A DNA stretch of 64,000 bases from JABDBL01 sp963845445 (GCA_963845445.1 CAWJSE010000002.1:3162001-3226000), one strand, 5' to 3'. Shown: positions 1-9,678, counted from the first letter of the stretch. Notes: generated by a model not told the origin, from the sequence alone. Numbers and translations: made by a program.

Positions 1-2
1 CC

Positions 3-809
3 CCTTTATTTTGTGCCGATTGGCTTCGATATGGTATCTATAAAAATCTTTCTTTCCCGTGGACACGCATAGATCACAACATTGCTTACAAGCTTTATTT
101 CGATCGCAATCCAGCCTTGATAAAAGATTTCCGTTGGGATAATTGTGACGGAGCAATACCAAATATTGGTCACTTTGCCTCAAAACTGCCGTTTGGACCA
201 AAAGGTAATTTAACGCCAGAGGCATCTGTAAATGATCGCACCGTAGCTATAAACAAAAGAAATTTTGATAAGAGTAAACTCATTACTTATAGCGGCTATC
301 TTATCAATCCATATCAATTACCAGAAGCAGCAAGATTTATCGAATGCACATTCATGTTCCCTTACACACTAGTCACCACAGGCTTACCCGCATATTTGGC
401 TCGTGAACATGCTGTTCTAAAAATGCTAAATCGAGTGATTGGTACTGTTGTTACTACTGAAGCTACAGCCAAAAGAGCCAAAACTAATTTTGTTTATGCG
501 CTCAATGATGGTATCACTCCGATAATCAGTTCTATGTTTTTGGCTGATAAAAATTGTGCCGAAGGAGGACTAGCACGTGAAGTCGATCTCATGAAGTTGA
601 AATCCCTGGCAGATGTGCGCACGGCAAGAATATTTCGCAATATAGATCATTTAACGTACATTGATGGACGAAGATCTACAGTACTACCCTTTCCACTGCG
701 CGATGAATTGAATACTGAAGCCGGGAGCCGTGAGATATTCGATTGGATATTATTTGATCTTGATTGTCCGGTGGCAGATGATCATGTGGCACAAAGCCGT
801 GACTCATAA
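3..809 (+). CDS. Hypothetical protein, 5' end outside window
   Basis: The frame is open from base 3 to the TAA at 807-809, so the gene begins before the window; the TTG at 117 is internal and not a convincing start. At least 268 codons are present. I do not recognise the family. The visible protein is soluble-looking, with no membrane segment and no repeats. Base composition matches the AT-rich core genes nearby. Upstream of 117 the frame encodes aromatic- and charge-rich residues consistent with real coding sequence. It is followed by about 130 bases of AT-rich spacer before the next gene on the same strand. Confidence 0.7.
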   Translation, partial: PLFCADWLRYGIYKNLSFPWTRIDHNIAYKLYFDRNPALIKDFRWDNCDGAIPNIGHFASKLPFGPKGNLTPEASVNDRTVAINKRNFDKSKLITYSGYLINPYQLPEAARFIECTFMFPYTLVTTGLPAYLAREHAVLKMLNRVIGTVVTTEATAKRAKTNFVYALNDGITPIISSMFLADKNCAEGGLAREVDLMKLKSLADVRTARIFRNIDHLTYIDGRRSTVLPFPLRDELNTEAGSREIFDWILFDLDCPVADDHVAQSRDS

Positions 810-957
810 TTAAGACATCTTAATCATATATACATCAGTCTTAACTATTGTTTTAACCAAGCTCGCTTATACTAAATACATAAATACTTTAGCTTTCTTC
901 CCTAATATAACTGTTGTCCTGGAAGAGGTGTAATGCCTCATTTCGGAGGTGTTGTCT

Positions 958-1224
958 ATGCGCGTTGAATTAGTTTACCATCCTGAATGTAATCTTTATA
1001 AATCAATTTATAAAGTATTGGAAGATGTGATTGCTGAAGAGCGGCTACCCATCCCAGTAGAAATGGTTGAAGAAAAGGCACGTGCTAATGCGCCTTATAT
1101 TCGGCTCGACGGACATATCATCATGAATATCAAAAATGATCATACCTTCGAACACTTAAGAGATTTTGTTCGCAGAGAATGGATCGATATTAATCATCCA
1201 AAAGAAACTAATCCAATGGCTTAG
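958..1224 (+). CDS. Small thioredoxin-fold-like protein
   Basis: This 88-residue protein begins with a beta strand followed by H-P-E-C-N near residue 8, where thioredoxin/glutaredoxin-like small proteins carry their redox cysteine. A later P-Y-I-R-L-D-G-H segment resembles the cis-Pro and following strand of that fold. Only the single N-terminal cysteine is present, so a classical CXXC dithiol activity is not supported. I chose ATG 958 because GGAGGT at 945-950 lies seven bases upstream; GTG 949 would overlap it. The stop abuts the stop of addA on the other strand with no spacer. The fold call is inferred from pattern, not alignment. Confidence 0.6.
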   Translation: MRVELVYHPECNLYKSIYKVLEDVIAEERLPIPVEMVEEKARANAPYIRLDGHIIMNIKNDHTFEHLRDFVRREWIDINHPKETNPMA

Positions 1225-4200
1225 TTATAATTGATACAACAATCCGGACTGAGCAAAATAAATTGCTAGCTTCGCTTGAATTCCGGTCAATTGGTTGAAA
1301 TCCTTGCCATAGCTCTCTAGCTGGAAACGGTGTCTCAGTACTTGTTGCTTAATAGCGTCTTCAGAAAAGCGATCTGTTTTGTAATCAATCAAATACCATT
1401 GGCCGTCGTTTGTTCCGAGAAGCAAATCCGGTCGTTTTGAAAGTAATTGATCTGCACCGTTATTCATGTAGTAAGACCACTCATGATAAATAATTCTTGC
1501 GCTTGACAAAATGACTTTTAAATCACTTTTTGTATAGACTGCAAGAAGTTTTTTCCCTTCCTCAATTAAAGCCAGCTTGAAAGCTGGGTGTACAGCTTCA
1601 TCTGCAAACTGTTCAAGCAGAGCAGCTAGTTCGTTATCTTTTAATTCCACTTTGTCTTGGGGTAAATATTCCATTATTCGGTGAAAAAATTTACCTATTA
1701 AAGCCGGACTGGGACTCGCTTCGGTTGAATTTGGTGTGATTCTGTAGGGCAGTGACACTGCTGGCAAATCTGCTGTAGGCCAGTCTAAATTTGTTGCAAG
1801 CGGTTCAATCAATTGCTCTACTTTGTCCCTTTTGGCAGCATCTAGTACCGCTAGGTTTTTTGTTGTGCTTTCCCATAGATTTTGTTGGACAGCCAATAAA
1901 TCATTTAATTCCGGTGCTTTCACACAAAAGGTCTGCCCATCTAATTTTGTGAGCAATGGTTGTAGCCAGTTAGCAACCGATTGTTTGCTAGAGTCATTGC
2001 CAGCTAGAAACAAAGCCAAATGATCGCGGGCACGCGTAGTGGCAACATAGAGCAAGCGCTTTTTTTCTGCTAAGTCCATATCATCATCAAGAGTTTTGCC
2101 TAATTGATAAGGCAAAGGTACGCCTTCATCTGTTTCTTGCGTGGTACGAGAGGTATTTAAGACAATGCCGTATTGATCATGAAAAAGCAATTTTGATTTC
2201 TTGTAGTTAAAAGGCTGTGACAAAAATGGTAAAGCAACAGCTGGGAATTCAAGTCCTTTAGCCGCATGTATTGTCATTAGTTTGACTGATTGTTTATTAT
2301 CTATAGCAGCATTAGTCTCAGTGATTGATAATTGCCTGGACAATGCTAATCTCTCCGCGAATACAGCCGCACTATATTCATCTTTTGCTAGCATATAAAA
2401 TTTCCAAATATTCTTATACCGCTGCTTACCGTCAGGTAAAGTTAAAGCGACAATATCATAATTAGTATCACGAATAATACGGTAAACCAATTCACTTAAA
2501 CTCAAAACCGGCAAATCAGTCAATAAGCGCTTAAGCAGTATTACTGTCTGAAAAATCTGTTGGTAGTCGATATCTTTTTTTAGAGATTGTTTCACCGCAT
2601 AATCTTGCAGGGCTTGCCAAAGAGATATTGAATTTGTTGGTGCTAAATTATGAATAAGCTCATCAGAGAAACCGAACATAGGCGAGCGTAAAACAGCTAA
2701 CAATGCATGACTATCACTATGATTGCTTAAAAATAAAAGCATGTTTTCTAAGTCATAAATTTCTTGGCGCTCTAAAAATGTGCGACCACCAGATGTGACA
2801 TAGGGAATATTTAGCTCAGCTAAACACGATTCCAATATTTGCAAATCACGATTGCGCGCTGTTAATACAGCAAAGTCACCAAAATCAATTTCTCGAGTAT
2901 TGCCGTCTTTAGTGGCTATTTTCTTTTTACTCTTTACTTTAGCAAAAATCCAATTTGCTACTGCCTTGCCTTCAATTTGATTATTGGATAATTTGCTGCT
3001 ATCTTCTTCCGCTTTTGTCTCATCCTCCTCGTCGATAGCGATTGGTATTTGAACAACTTCCACCTGAGGCATATGATCATTTCCTGGCAGATTAACAGAT
3101 TCCCTTTGCGCTATTAAAGAACTGTATTTCGCCCGATAATCAACATGAGCTTTTTGAGCAGGCAGTAAATTCGAAAAAACGCTGTTCACAAAATTAACAA
3201 TAGTGGTCTGACTGCGAAATGAATGTTCAAAAACTAATGAATTGATCTCCTTGCGCTGCCAGCTATTGAAAGTGGAAACATCTGCTCCTTGAAATTTGTA
3301 GATAGATTGCTTATCATCACCAATTAAAAATAACTTGGTATTAGCGCCCGCCAATAAAGCGATAATCTCAGCTTGGGCAGAATTAGTATCCTGAAATTCA
3401 TCGACTAAAATATGTGCCAACGTACTGTTGTAATACTTACGTACTGCAGAGTTTGGAGACTGCAGCACCGCTTTAGTTTTGGCAATTAAGTCATCAAAGT
3501 CTAATTTACCCACTGCCAGCTTATTGGCAGAATAAATATTTTGTGCGCGCCTGGCCAAGACAAGTAGAGACCTCCACAATTGCCAGTACTCTTCATTTTC
3601 TCCATTTGCGGCTGCAAAGAACAAAGGTAGGCCGTAGCCTTTCTTCTTGCTTTGACTGTAATCTTTGCATTTTTCAATTAGTATTTTTATATTGGCACGC
3701 ATTTCTTTAGCGGCATCAGTATTGCCGCCAACACGCACCGCACCTATACTGGCCAGATCCAAAAGAATTTTCCAGGACTGCTTTATTTTTTCTTGTTGTA
3801 GAGGAGCATCGGGATCTTCTGTAAAATATTCAACAAAATTTTGAATGTTTTCAAAATAATGCACAGCCTCCTGTCGCACAGTTTCGAGTTTATTGCCCGC
3901 TTCAGCAAATGGGCTGGATTTTATAAAATTACCTGCTTCAAACCAACTTTCATCAATTACTAAATCTGCTAATAATTGTTTTTGTGTGCGAGTAAGTAAT
4001 TTTTCTATTTCTTTAGTTAATTCTGCCGTGCTTAAATTTTCTAAGCTTAGAGCCATTTGATCAAAGCGCAGATGATTATTCAAAGCTACTTTTAAGAAGC
4101 CCTCAATAGTCTCTAAGGGAAAATGTTCTAGAATGCTCTTATCTGCGTTATCCGCTGCAATCACTTGTCTGAAAGTCTCGTTAATAGACTCTTGCATGAT

Positions 4201-4614
4201 TTCAGCTTTTTCAATTTCATCAAACAGTTCGATTTGCGGATCAAGACCAATTTCTATAGTAAAAGATCTTAAAATCGACTGACACAGTGAATGAATAGTA
4301 TTTATATTGGCTGAATCCATGTCAGCTAAGCATTGATGCCAGCGCGTTCGCTCTTGCGCACCACTAAGTTTTGCTTGCTCATATAACTCTTTTAGCCGTA
4401 TCTTAATGCGTGTGCGCATTTCTTTTGCTGCTTTGTGTGTATAAGTGACAGCGAGCAAGTTATGCACATTAAGCTCAGGCTGCTTTTGCAAAATTTCTAC
4501 AAAACGCCGCACTAGTACTAAAGTTTTTCCAGAGCCCGCCCCAGCCACAACCAGCATGCTTTTATCAATGCTTTCGATTGCCTGCTTTTGATTTTCTGTT
4601 AATCCAATCTGCAT
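1225..4614 (-). CDS. addA: ATP-dependent helicase/nuclease subunit A (AddA-type)
   Basis: A 1129-residue UvrD/RecB-superfamily helicase fused to a RecB-type nuclease, the usual AddA length. The Walker A motif A-G-A-G-S-G-K-T is at residues 24-31. A D-E-F-Q-D-T Walker B is near 404, followed by G-D-D-K-Q-S-I-Y-K-F-Q-G-A-D (motif III), T-I-H-A-A-K-G-L-E-F (motif V) and Y-V-A-T-T-R-A-R-D (motif VI). At the C-terminus, R-P-D-L-L-L and, near 1076, I-D-Y-K-T-D form the PD-(D/E)XK nuclease site. In the known AddAB complex this subunit unwinds and degrades double-strand ends for RecA-dependent repair. Its partner addB is 14 kb away and carries an in-frame stop, so the state of the complex is uncertain. 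Confidence 0.93.
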   Translation of the reverse strand: MQIGLTENQKQAIESIDKSMLVVAGAGSGKTLVLVRRFVEILQKQPELNVHNLLAVTYTHKAAKEMRTRIKIRLKELYEQAKLSGAQERTRWHQCLADMDSANINTIHSLCQSILRSFTIEIGLDPQIELFDEIEKAEIMQESINETFRQVIAADNADKSILEHFPLETIEGFLKVALNNHLRFDQMALSLENLSTAELTKEIEKLLTRTQKQLLADLVIDESWFEAGNFIKSSPFAEAGNKLETVRQEAVHYFENIQNFVEYFTEDPDAPLQQEKIKQSWKILLDLASIGAVRVGGNTDAAKEMRANIKILIEKCKDYSQSKKKGYGLPLFFAAANGENEEYWQLWRSLLVLARRAQNIYSANKLAVGKLDFDDLIAKTKAVLQSPNSAVRKYYNSTLAHILVDEFQDTNSAQAEIIALLAGANTKLFLIGDDKQSIYKFQGADVSTFNSWQRKEINSLVFEHSFRSQTTIVNFVNSVFSNLLPAQKAHVDYRAKYSSLIAQRESVNLPGNDHMPQVEVVQIPIAIDEEDETKAEEDSSKLSNNQIEGKAVANWIFAKVKSKKKIATKDGNTREIDFGDFAVLTARNRDLQILESCLAELNIPYVTSGGRTFLERQEIYDLENMLLFLSNHSDSHALLAVLRSPMFGFSDELIHNLAPTNSISLWQALQDYAVKQSLKKDIDYQQIFQTVILLKRLLTDLPVLSLSELVYRIIRDTNYDIVALTLPDGKQRYKNIWKFYMLAKDEYSAAVFAERLALSRQLSITETNAAIDNKQSVKLMTIHAAKGLEFPAVALPFLSQPFNYKKSKLLFHDQYGIVLNTSRTTQETDEGVPLPYQLGKTLDDDMDLAEKKRLLYVATTRARDHLALFLAGNDSSKQSVANWLQPLLTKLDGQTFCVKAPELNDLLAVQQNLWESTTKNLAVLDAAKRDKVEQLIEPLATNLDWPTADLPAVSLPYRITPNSTEASPSPALIGKFFHRIMEYLPQDKVELKDNELAALLEQFADEAVHPAFKLALIEEGKKLLAVYTKSDLKVILSSARIIYHEWSYYMNNGADQLLSKRPDLLLGTNDGQWYLIDYKTDRFSEDAIKQQVLRHRFQLESYGKDFNQLTGIQAKLAIYFAQSGLLYQL

Positions 4615-4837
4615 GCTTAAATATTAGCTGCTATCTGCTTAGAAACTGATTTGACCAAAGTTGTCTACCTAAGGTTTGTAGTGCACTTTCAGCGTTTGCG
4701 AAATACCACCATAAAATAATCCGCGGCTTTGCTAAATTGTGGGGCTGTAATTCCCCTTACGCAAAGATGCTAAAGAGCATATAATATATGAGTCTCCTGG
4801 TAAATAAGCAAACTTTTTTCGTACTCAATTCTTAGCG

Positions 4838-5758
4838 TTGACTAAAATTACTGAAAAGCCTAATCTGATAGCAAACGCACCATTTAGCCTGGTCGGTGTG
4901 CCGATAGATTGCCTTGGTACTCCCGGCGGTACAGAACTGAGCCCGATGGCGCTCAGGCAGGCTGGACTGGTAGAAGCCTTGGGCATGCATGACGCTGGTG
5001 ACTTACCGGTGCGCATCGATGACCATATTCGTGACCCGGCAAGCGGTATTATCGGTTTTAAGAGCGTTTGTTCTACAACTAAAAGTATTCGGGCAGCAGT
5101 GCGGGATATACTGAAAAGTGATAGACGACCATTTCTGGTAGGTGGCTGCTGCACCGAAGTAATAGGTGCGATGGCTGGAGCTTATGATCAGTTAGGGCAG
5201 GTCGGATTCGTAAATGTTGATGGACACATTGATCTTTATGACGGCGTAACATCTCCAGGGGGAGAAGCCGCAGACATTCCGGTTGCCACTATACTCGGTT
5301 ACGGTCCTGAAGGAATAATTGAGCCGCAAGTGTTGCTTCTGCCCGGCTATCTTGCTTTATTAGGACATCGCGATCTGCAAGAAGCCCGAGAAAATGGCTC
5401 TTTATCACCGAGTGATGTCAACGCCAAGATTTCCTTCAGCGCCAACGAAGTGAAGTCCGGCGGGCCGTCTTTTGTTGGTGAGCAGACCTGCAATCTGCTA
5501 TCTGAGGCACCAGGTAGATTCTGGGTGCACCTTGATTTTGATGTGTTAGATGAGAGCGTTTTCCCAGCTACCGACTATCTTATGCCAGGAGGGTTGAATT
5601 GGATGGAACTTGTGCAATTGCTCCGCCCACTGGTGGAAAGCCCATCGTTAATAGGTTTCTCAATTGCTTGCTATAATCCTGAAAAAGATCCCAAGCGCCA
5701 ATGTGCCCGACAAATCGTCACTCATCTCTCAGATTTGTTTGCCCAGCGGCGTCCTTAG
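4838..5758 (+). CDS. Arginase/ureohydrolase-family protein, copy 1
   Basis: A 306-residue protein with the ureohydrolase layout: an N-terminal V-G-V-P-I-D-C strand, G-G-C-C-T at 102-106, V-D-G-H-I-D at 127-132, and H-L-D-F-D-V-L-D around 231-238. These correspond to the three metal-ligand motifs GGDHS, DAHxD and SxDxDxxDP of arginases and agmatinases. The first ligand histidine is replaced by cysteine and the preceding aspartate is also cysteine, so metal site and substrate may differ; a Cys in this place occurs in some divergent family members. The only in-frame start after the upstream stop is TTG 4838, with no clear Shine-Dalgarno. A GC-rich paralogue lies at 16482. Substrate unknown. Confidence 0.82.
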   Translation: MTKITEKPNLIANAPFSLVGVPIDCLGTPGGTELSPMALRQAGLVEALGMHDAGDLPVRIDDHIRDPASGIIGFKSVCSTTKSIRAAVRDILKSDRRPFLVGGCCTEVIGAMAGAYDQLGQVGFVNVDGHIDLYDGVTSPGGEAADIPVATILGYGPEGIIEPQVLLLPGYLALLGHRDLQEARENGSLSPSDVNAKISFSANEVKSGGPSFVGEQTCNLLSEAPGRFWVHLDFDVLDESVFPATDYLMPGGLNWMELVQLLRPLVESPSLIGFSIACYNPEKDPKRQCARQIVTHLSDLFAQRRP

Positions 5759-5788
5759 CACAGGCTATCTTGCATAAATTTCGTGGAA

Positions 5789-5858
5789 AGCGGCCAATTA
5801 TAAATTGTAATGAATACTGGCCGCTCTAATTGGTGGACAGCTATTAAATTGCCTGTCC
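5789..5858. terminator. Paired hairpins after arginase-like copy 1
   Basis: Two inverted repeats follow the stop at 5758. AGCGGCCA (5789-5796) pairs with TGGCCGCT (5818-5825), and GGACAG (5834-5839) pairs with CTGTCC (5853-5858). A related TGGACAGCAATTAA recurs at 5905. There is no long T-tract, so termination is only suggested. The rest of 5860-6206 holds no gene I can support. Confidence 0.35.
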
Positions 5859-6206
5859 GCTGGCCATTGAGTAATCATCGCTATCTGTAAAATCTTGTAG
5901 AAAGTGGACAGCAATTAAGATGTTCGGTGCTGGCCGCTTATCCTGGATCCTAGTTAATATGCGGCTTTCGACTAAATATTGTTTTGCGCAAAAAAGATAT
6001 TTTGGCTTGTAATGGCTTAGCCCATTCCGGCAAGATAAAAGTATCTTTTCGCCGCACATCTTCTCAGGTATATCTTATTCAAACCTCTCTTAGCCCAATA
6101 CAATAATCTTCAACCAGTAGCTCGGCTAATAGCACTACCAGTGATGCTATCTAGCTTTGCCGCCATACTTCCGCAACCAACTCTTTCTCAGAAAGGCAGG
6201 GCAGCA

Positions 6207-6500
6207 ATGACTTGGCTGGAACAAGATCTGAAAGACACTCGCGAGCAACTCTGGAGAACTGAGTTCCACCTTTTCACAGCAATGGTTGAGGGAGCACATC
6301 CAAGCATCATTGCCTATCTGGAGCAGGTGACAGCGATTAGGCGTGCTGAACTACTCGGCAAAAGCCGGCGCTGGAACGCTTCCTTGGCTGGAACATCCCC
6401 AAGCTTGCAACGCCTCCATCGCTCACTACGTCCTGATTGGTGGAACCTAGCCCCTGATTCGGTGCAACGCCCCGCTTGCTGGGACGATTCATCTGATTGA
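6207..6500 (+). CDS. Small hypothetical protein
   Basis: A 97-residue protein. ATG 6207 was chosen over 6141 because a purine-rich AAAGGCAGGGCAGCA lies just upstream and composition becomes GC-rich near here. The N-terminal half is predicted helical and charged, the C-terminal half rich in Trp, Arg and Pro. No family recognised. It is followed by a short palindrome at 6503-6529 and then by the first copy of a 58-bp repeat. Coding status is moderately supported by the start context and terminator-like palindrome. Confidence 0.45.
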   Translation: MTWLEQDLKDTREQLWRTEFHLFTAMVEGAHPSIIAYLEQVTAIRRAELLGKSRRWNASLAGTSPSLQRLHRSLRPDWWNLAPDSVQRPACWDDSSD

Positions 6501-6562
6501 AAGCTTGTTCTCGTGACACGACGACAAGCCCAAGTCGATAATTGGGCAGGCTACAACTTACG

Positions 6563-6620
6563 CCGGTTGAGCCCCGGGCTGTGCAGGTGGTTGTGCCAGG
6601 ATGGCATGACGGCATGGCAA
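6563..6620 (+). repeat. 58-bp direct repeat, copy 1
   Basis: Nearly identical to 7070-7127 (one mismatch seen). The copies bracket the lipoprotein gene at 6677 and each contains a TGCCA/TGGCA hairpin. The spacing of 507 bp equals one repeat plus one small gene. Confidence 0.85.
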
Positions 6621-6676
6621 AAAGCTCCAGAAGCGACTATCGACTGACAGATCTTACCTTCGCAGGAACGTACAAG

Positions 6677-7045
6677 ATGATCATCCTCCTTCTCCTTTCC
6701 CTTGCCAGCCTCTCCATCGGCTGTCTCTCCAGCTTCCGCAATGGCAACACCGGCGGCTCACGCCCGACTGGGCCGGGTACTGCGCTAATCTGCTACCGTA
6801 TCCTCGGCACTCTACCTGCACCCTGGGAAGACTTTTACAGCCTGACAGGGAAATACCCTGGGGTGACGCTTTATGCCCAGGGCGCAGGTGAAGGCGATTC
6901 GACATTCGATCCTGAATGGCGCGATGCCTCAGTTTTGACAGCAGAAGTCACCGAATGTGGTGCCCGACAGGCGATAGCAGAAGTGTTGGGAGTGGAAGTC
7001 TACCGGATTGTGATCTTGCAGGCTGGCATTTGTGAAGCCTGCTAA
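6677..7045 (+). CDS. Small lipoprotein, unknown function
   Basis: A 122-residue protein starting at ATG 6677, seven bases after AGGAAC. It opens with a leucine-rich hydrophobic stretch ending in S-I-G-C, a plausible lipobox with Cys at residue 17, so the mature protein should be lipid-anchored. The rest has several cysteines (C-Y-R, T-E-C-G-A and a C-terminal C-E-A-C) and no recognised domain. Longer in-frame starts upstream would run through the 58-bp repeat and bury the signal peptide, so they are unlikely. The gene lies between the two copies of that repeat, which suggests it was duplicated or inserted as a unit. Confidence 0.68.
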   Translation: MIILLLLSLASLSIGCLSSFRNGNTGGSRPTGPGTALICYRILGTLPAPWEDFYSLTGKYPGVTLYAQGAGEGDSTFDPEWRDASVLTAEVTECGARQAIAEVLGVEVYRIVILQAGICEAC

Positions 7046-7069
7046 GACTTCTTGAAGCTACAATATATA

Positions 7070-7127
7070 CCGGTTGAGCGCCGGGCTGTGCAGGTGGTTG
7101 TGCCAGGATGGCATGACGGCATGGCAA
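7070..7127 (+). repeat. 58-bp direct repeat, copy 2
   Basis: Second copy of the repeat at 6563-6620, starting 24 bases after the lipoprotein stop. A GCGC-for-CCCC-type single change near its start is the only difference I see. Confidence 0.85.
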
Positions 7128-7142
7128 GAGTCTCAAAAGATG

Positions 7143-7184
7143 GCCAGAAGATCTGTCAGTTACAAAGCGGACAGATCTTCTGGC
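7143..7184. terminator. Perfect 15-bp hairpin, bidirectional terminator-like
   Basis: GCCAGAAGATCTGTC (7143-7157) pairs perfectly with GACAGATCTTCTGGC (7170-7184), loop of 12 bases. Downstream bases are AT-rich without a pure T-run. Between here and 7456 no gene is seen. Confidence 0.6.
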
Positions 7185-7456
7185 ATTTAAGTATTTTCTA
7201 CCTTAGTGCTAGTTGGCATAATTGTGAAGCGCCCGTCTCTTTTTAGGATCTCATAAAAAATAGTTCATAGGAAGCTAGTACATATAAGATGGAAATAGAT
7301 TATCGAGCAATAACTGCCCCAGGCGTTGTTCTAGTGCTTAGAGCTAATGCTTGATTTTGCTCATATAAATTTGGCAAGCTTGGTTAATTGTTTACCCTTC
7401 ACCCGTTGAGATGTTCTAGCTGTAATAGTCTGAGTACCAGAAAGTCAATAGACCGC

Positions 7457-7471
7457 CCCGTTCGTTACGGG
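7457..7471 (+). promoter_or_regulatory. Leader hairpin of the 7514 gene
   Basis: CCCG-loop-CGGG hairpin, followed by GCTAGCCGGGTGTTGGGAAG, 43 bases upstream of ATG 7514. A very similar leader (hairpin with CGT loop, then GCTGGCTTGGTGTGGGGAAG on the minus strand) precedes the unrelated gene starting at 12466, suggesting a shared leader RNA element. Confidence 0.5.
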
Positions 7472-7513
7472 CTAGCCGGGTGTTGGGAAGAAACGCAACC
7501 AGGGGAGAGCAAC

Positions 7514-7939
7514 ATGACAATGATCAACATCTTAGAGCCAGGGATGGCTTCTCGGATCCTGGATGGAGACGGCATAATGATCGCAGTGCTGAAGTTTAAA
7601 CGCGGAGAAGTGTTTGCCAGACGGTTGGATTGGATTTCCTATCCCTGGCAACTGATTACTGATCCTAATCCGCCTGCGGACGTCTATTGGCCGCCTCCTG
7701 GTGAAGACGATTGGTTTAGCCAAGACGGCTGGATTGTCCGAATCATCTCGAAGAGCACTGATGAAGTGCGTTTTTACGTCGGTGCCGAATACAGGATTGA
7801 ATGGGTTCCTTCCCCCCTTGGGGAGATACACCGGCTACGGCGATCGGCGGCCTCTTGGTTCTGGCGGCTCGTCGGGGCGGTAGGGCGGTCGTCCGCAGGG
7901 ATCGACCACCCGAAGCCTTTGCTCCAAGACCTGGACTAA
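7514..7939 (+). CDS. Hypothetical protein, GC-rich
   Basis: A 141-residue protein. ATG 7514 follows GGGGAG by six bases. Composition and acidic/Trp-rich sequence (several W-P-P-P and D-D-W motifs) are unlike the AT-rich neighbours. No signal peptide, no membrane segment, no family recognised. The C-terminal 40 residues become Arg/Ser-rich and might be out of frame after the C-rich run near 7809; no alternative frame is clearly better. It has its own leader hairpin and its own terminator, so it appears to be a monocistronic unit. Confidence 0.6.
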   Translation: MTMINILEPGMASRILDGDGIMIAVLKFKRGEVFARRLDWISYPWQLITDPNPPADVYWPPPGEDDWFSQDGWIVRIISKSTDEVRFYVGAEYRIEWVPSPLGEIHRLRRSAASWFWRLVGAVGRSSAGIDHPKPLLQDLD

Positions 7940-8002
7940 GGCTCTGCATGTAGCAACGGCGGTAATTAAATAATGTCGTTTGCTACATTGTTGTCTTGGA
8001 TA

Positions 8003-8060
8003 CCAGAAGCGAGGCCCGGCCAATATGGACGGGTTATCGCTTCTGGGCGATTTGTTTTTT
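8003..8060 (+). terminator. Rho-independent terminator
   Basis: CCAGAAGCGA (8003-8012) pairs with TCGCTTCTGG (8037-8046), and a T-rich run follows at 8050-8060. It ends the 7514 transcript. Confidence 0.75.
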
Positions 8061-8142
8061 CTTGCCGCTTTGTAGTCCGGTAATATGACTATGTTCTATT
8101 CGATTTTTGCTTTTGTTCTAAAGCGAGTTTTAAGTTGCGCTT

Positions 8143-9678
8143 TTACTTTTTTTGAGACTTTCTATCGTCAATGATTACTCGCGCCATTCTTTGTACGCCT
8201 TCGGCAATCAATTTTTCATCGACATTGCCGTAACCCATAAAGAATTCACTTTTTGTATAAGTATTAGCCAGATAATCTCTGCTTGTAGAGCGTATACCAA
8301 CGCCCACTTTTGCTAATTCTTTGGTAATTGTTTGATCATCTAGACTGGTTTTAAATCTTACTGCTAAAGATATGCCAGCGCTTTCTCCCAGAATGCTTAC
8401 TGCATCGCCAAAAATTTCTTTTAAGGACTGCTCTAAAAGTCTTCGTTTATTGCCATAAACTTTGCGCATGCGCCGAATATATTTCTCAAAGCTACCGCTA
8501 CTAATAAAATCAGCTAGAACCATTTGCTCAAGAATGGGCGAATAACTGTCATCTAGCTTCTTGGCCCAGGTATAAATATCTATGAGCTTTTCTGGCACCA
8601 CCACATAACCAATCCGCAGTGATGGGAAAAGAGCCTTAGAAAATGTACGCACATAAATAACAGCTTGCCCGGTATCATCAAGAGCAGCTAGAGCCGGTAT
8701 TGGATTGCCAGCATAGCGGTATTCACCATCGTAATCATCTTCCACTATAATGGTGCCTTTTTGCTGAGCCCAGTTTATGACCTGCAAACGGCGGGCTAAA
8801 GAGAGCATGGAACCAAGCGGTACTTGATGCGTAGGGGTTAAATATAAAAGCTTGAACTTGATTGTATCAAGAGCCTTAAGGGTACTAACGTCTAGCCCCG
8901 ACTCATCAACAGGAACAGGCCATACTTGGGCAGCATAGGATTCAAAAATATAGCGAGCGCCATTATAGCCGGGGTCCTCTATAGCCACTGCCTCTCCCTG
9001 ATTAAGATGTACTCTGGCAATTAAATTAAGCGCTTGCTGAGTACCGCCGAGTATAATGATTTGATCAGCAATACAGCGAATGCCTCTTGCTTTAAAAATA
9101 TATTCTGAGATGGCTTGCCTTAGAGGATAATAGCCTTTCGCATTCTGAGTAAAATTCACTATAGATTGAGCCTTGCTCCAATTTTTAATTAAAAGTTTTT
9201 GCCACTGAATAATAGGAAAATTAGCTATAGATGGCGGTGTCTCTCTAAAATCGATTTCAAATTTACTAGCTTCATAGCCAGGCTGGATGCCTAATGGCGT
9301 ACCCAACTGATCAAGTAATTTACCTTGTTTACTTAAGTACTCACCGCAATTTGACAGAGAATTAGTTATCATCGCAAGCTCTTTTTGCGCCTTGCCTTTA
9401 GAGCCTTTATTATCATGCAATAGTTCCACTGGTAAATCCCGGCTCACAATAGTGCCTGAGCCAGTAAAAGTCTGAATATAGCCTTCATTTAAAAGTTCGG
9501 CAAACGCCCAATGAATTGTAGGGCGTGATATGTCCAGTTTTTCTGCCAGTATTCTTGTAGAAGGAAGCTTATATCCAGGCGTCCAAATACCACATAAAAT
9601 AAGCCGCCTTATTTCATCATAAAGTTGATGTTTAAGAGGAACACTGGCTTGACGATTTAAGACAATTGGCAGATCCAT
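8143..9678 (-). CDS. MocR/GntR-family regulator with aminotransferase domain
   Basis: A 511-residue fusion of an N-terminal winged helix-turn-helix (about residues 10-75, with L-P-S-T-R-I-L-A and I-S-R-P-T-I) and a class I aminotransferase-like domain. The D-D-Y-D-G-E-Y and T-F-S-K-A-L-F-P-S-L-R-I-G-Y segments, the latter near residue 345, contain the expected PLP-binding aspartate and lysine. MocR proteins such as PdxR and GabR sense PLP or amino compounds and control adjacent genes. No PLP-synthesis or GABA genes adjoin it here, so the target is unknown. AT-rich, in keeping with the core genes. Confidence 0.92.
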   Translation of the reverse strand: MDLPIVLNRQASVPLKHQLYDEIRRLILCGIWTPGYKLPSTRILAEKLDISRPTIHWAFAELLNEGYIQTFTGSGTIVSRDLPVELLHDNKGSKGKAQKELAMITNSLSNCGEYLSKQGKLLDQLGTPLGIQPGYEASKFEIDFRETPPSIANFPIIQWQKLLIKNWSKAQSIVNFTQNAKGYYPLRQAISEYIFKARGIRCIADQIIILGGTQQALNLIARVHLNQGEAVAIEDPGYNGARYIFESYAAQVWPVPVDESGLDVSTLKALDTIKFKLLYLTPTHQVPLGSMLSLARRLQVINWAQQKGTIIVEDDYDGEYRYAGNPIPALAALDDTGQAVIYVRTFSKALFPSLRIGYVVVPEKLIDIYTWAKKLDDSYSPILEQMVLADFISSGSFEKYIRRMRKVYGNKRRLLEQSLKEIFGDAVSILGESAGISLAVRFKTSLDDQTITKELAKVGVGIRSTSRDYLANTYTKSEFFMGYGNVDEKLIAEGVQRMARVIIDDRKSQKK

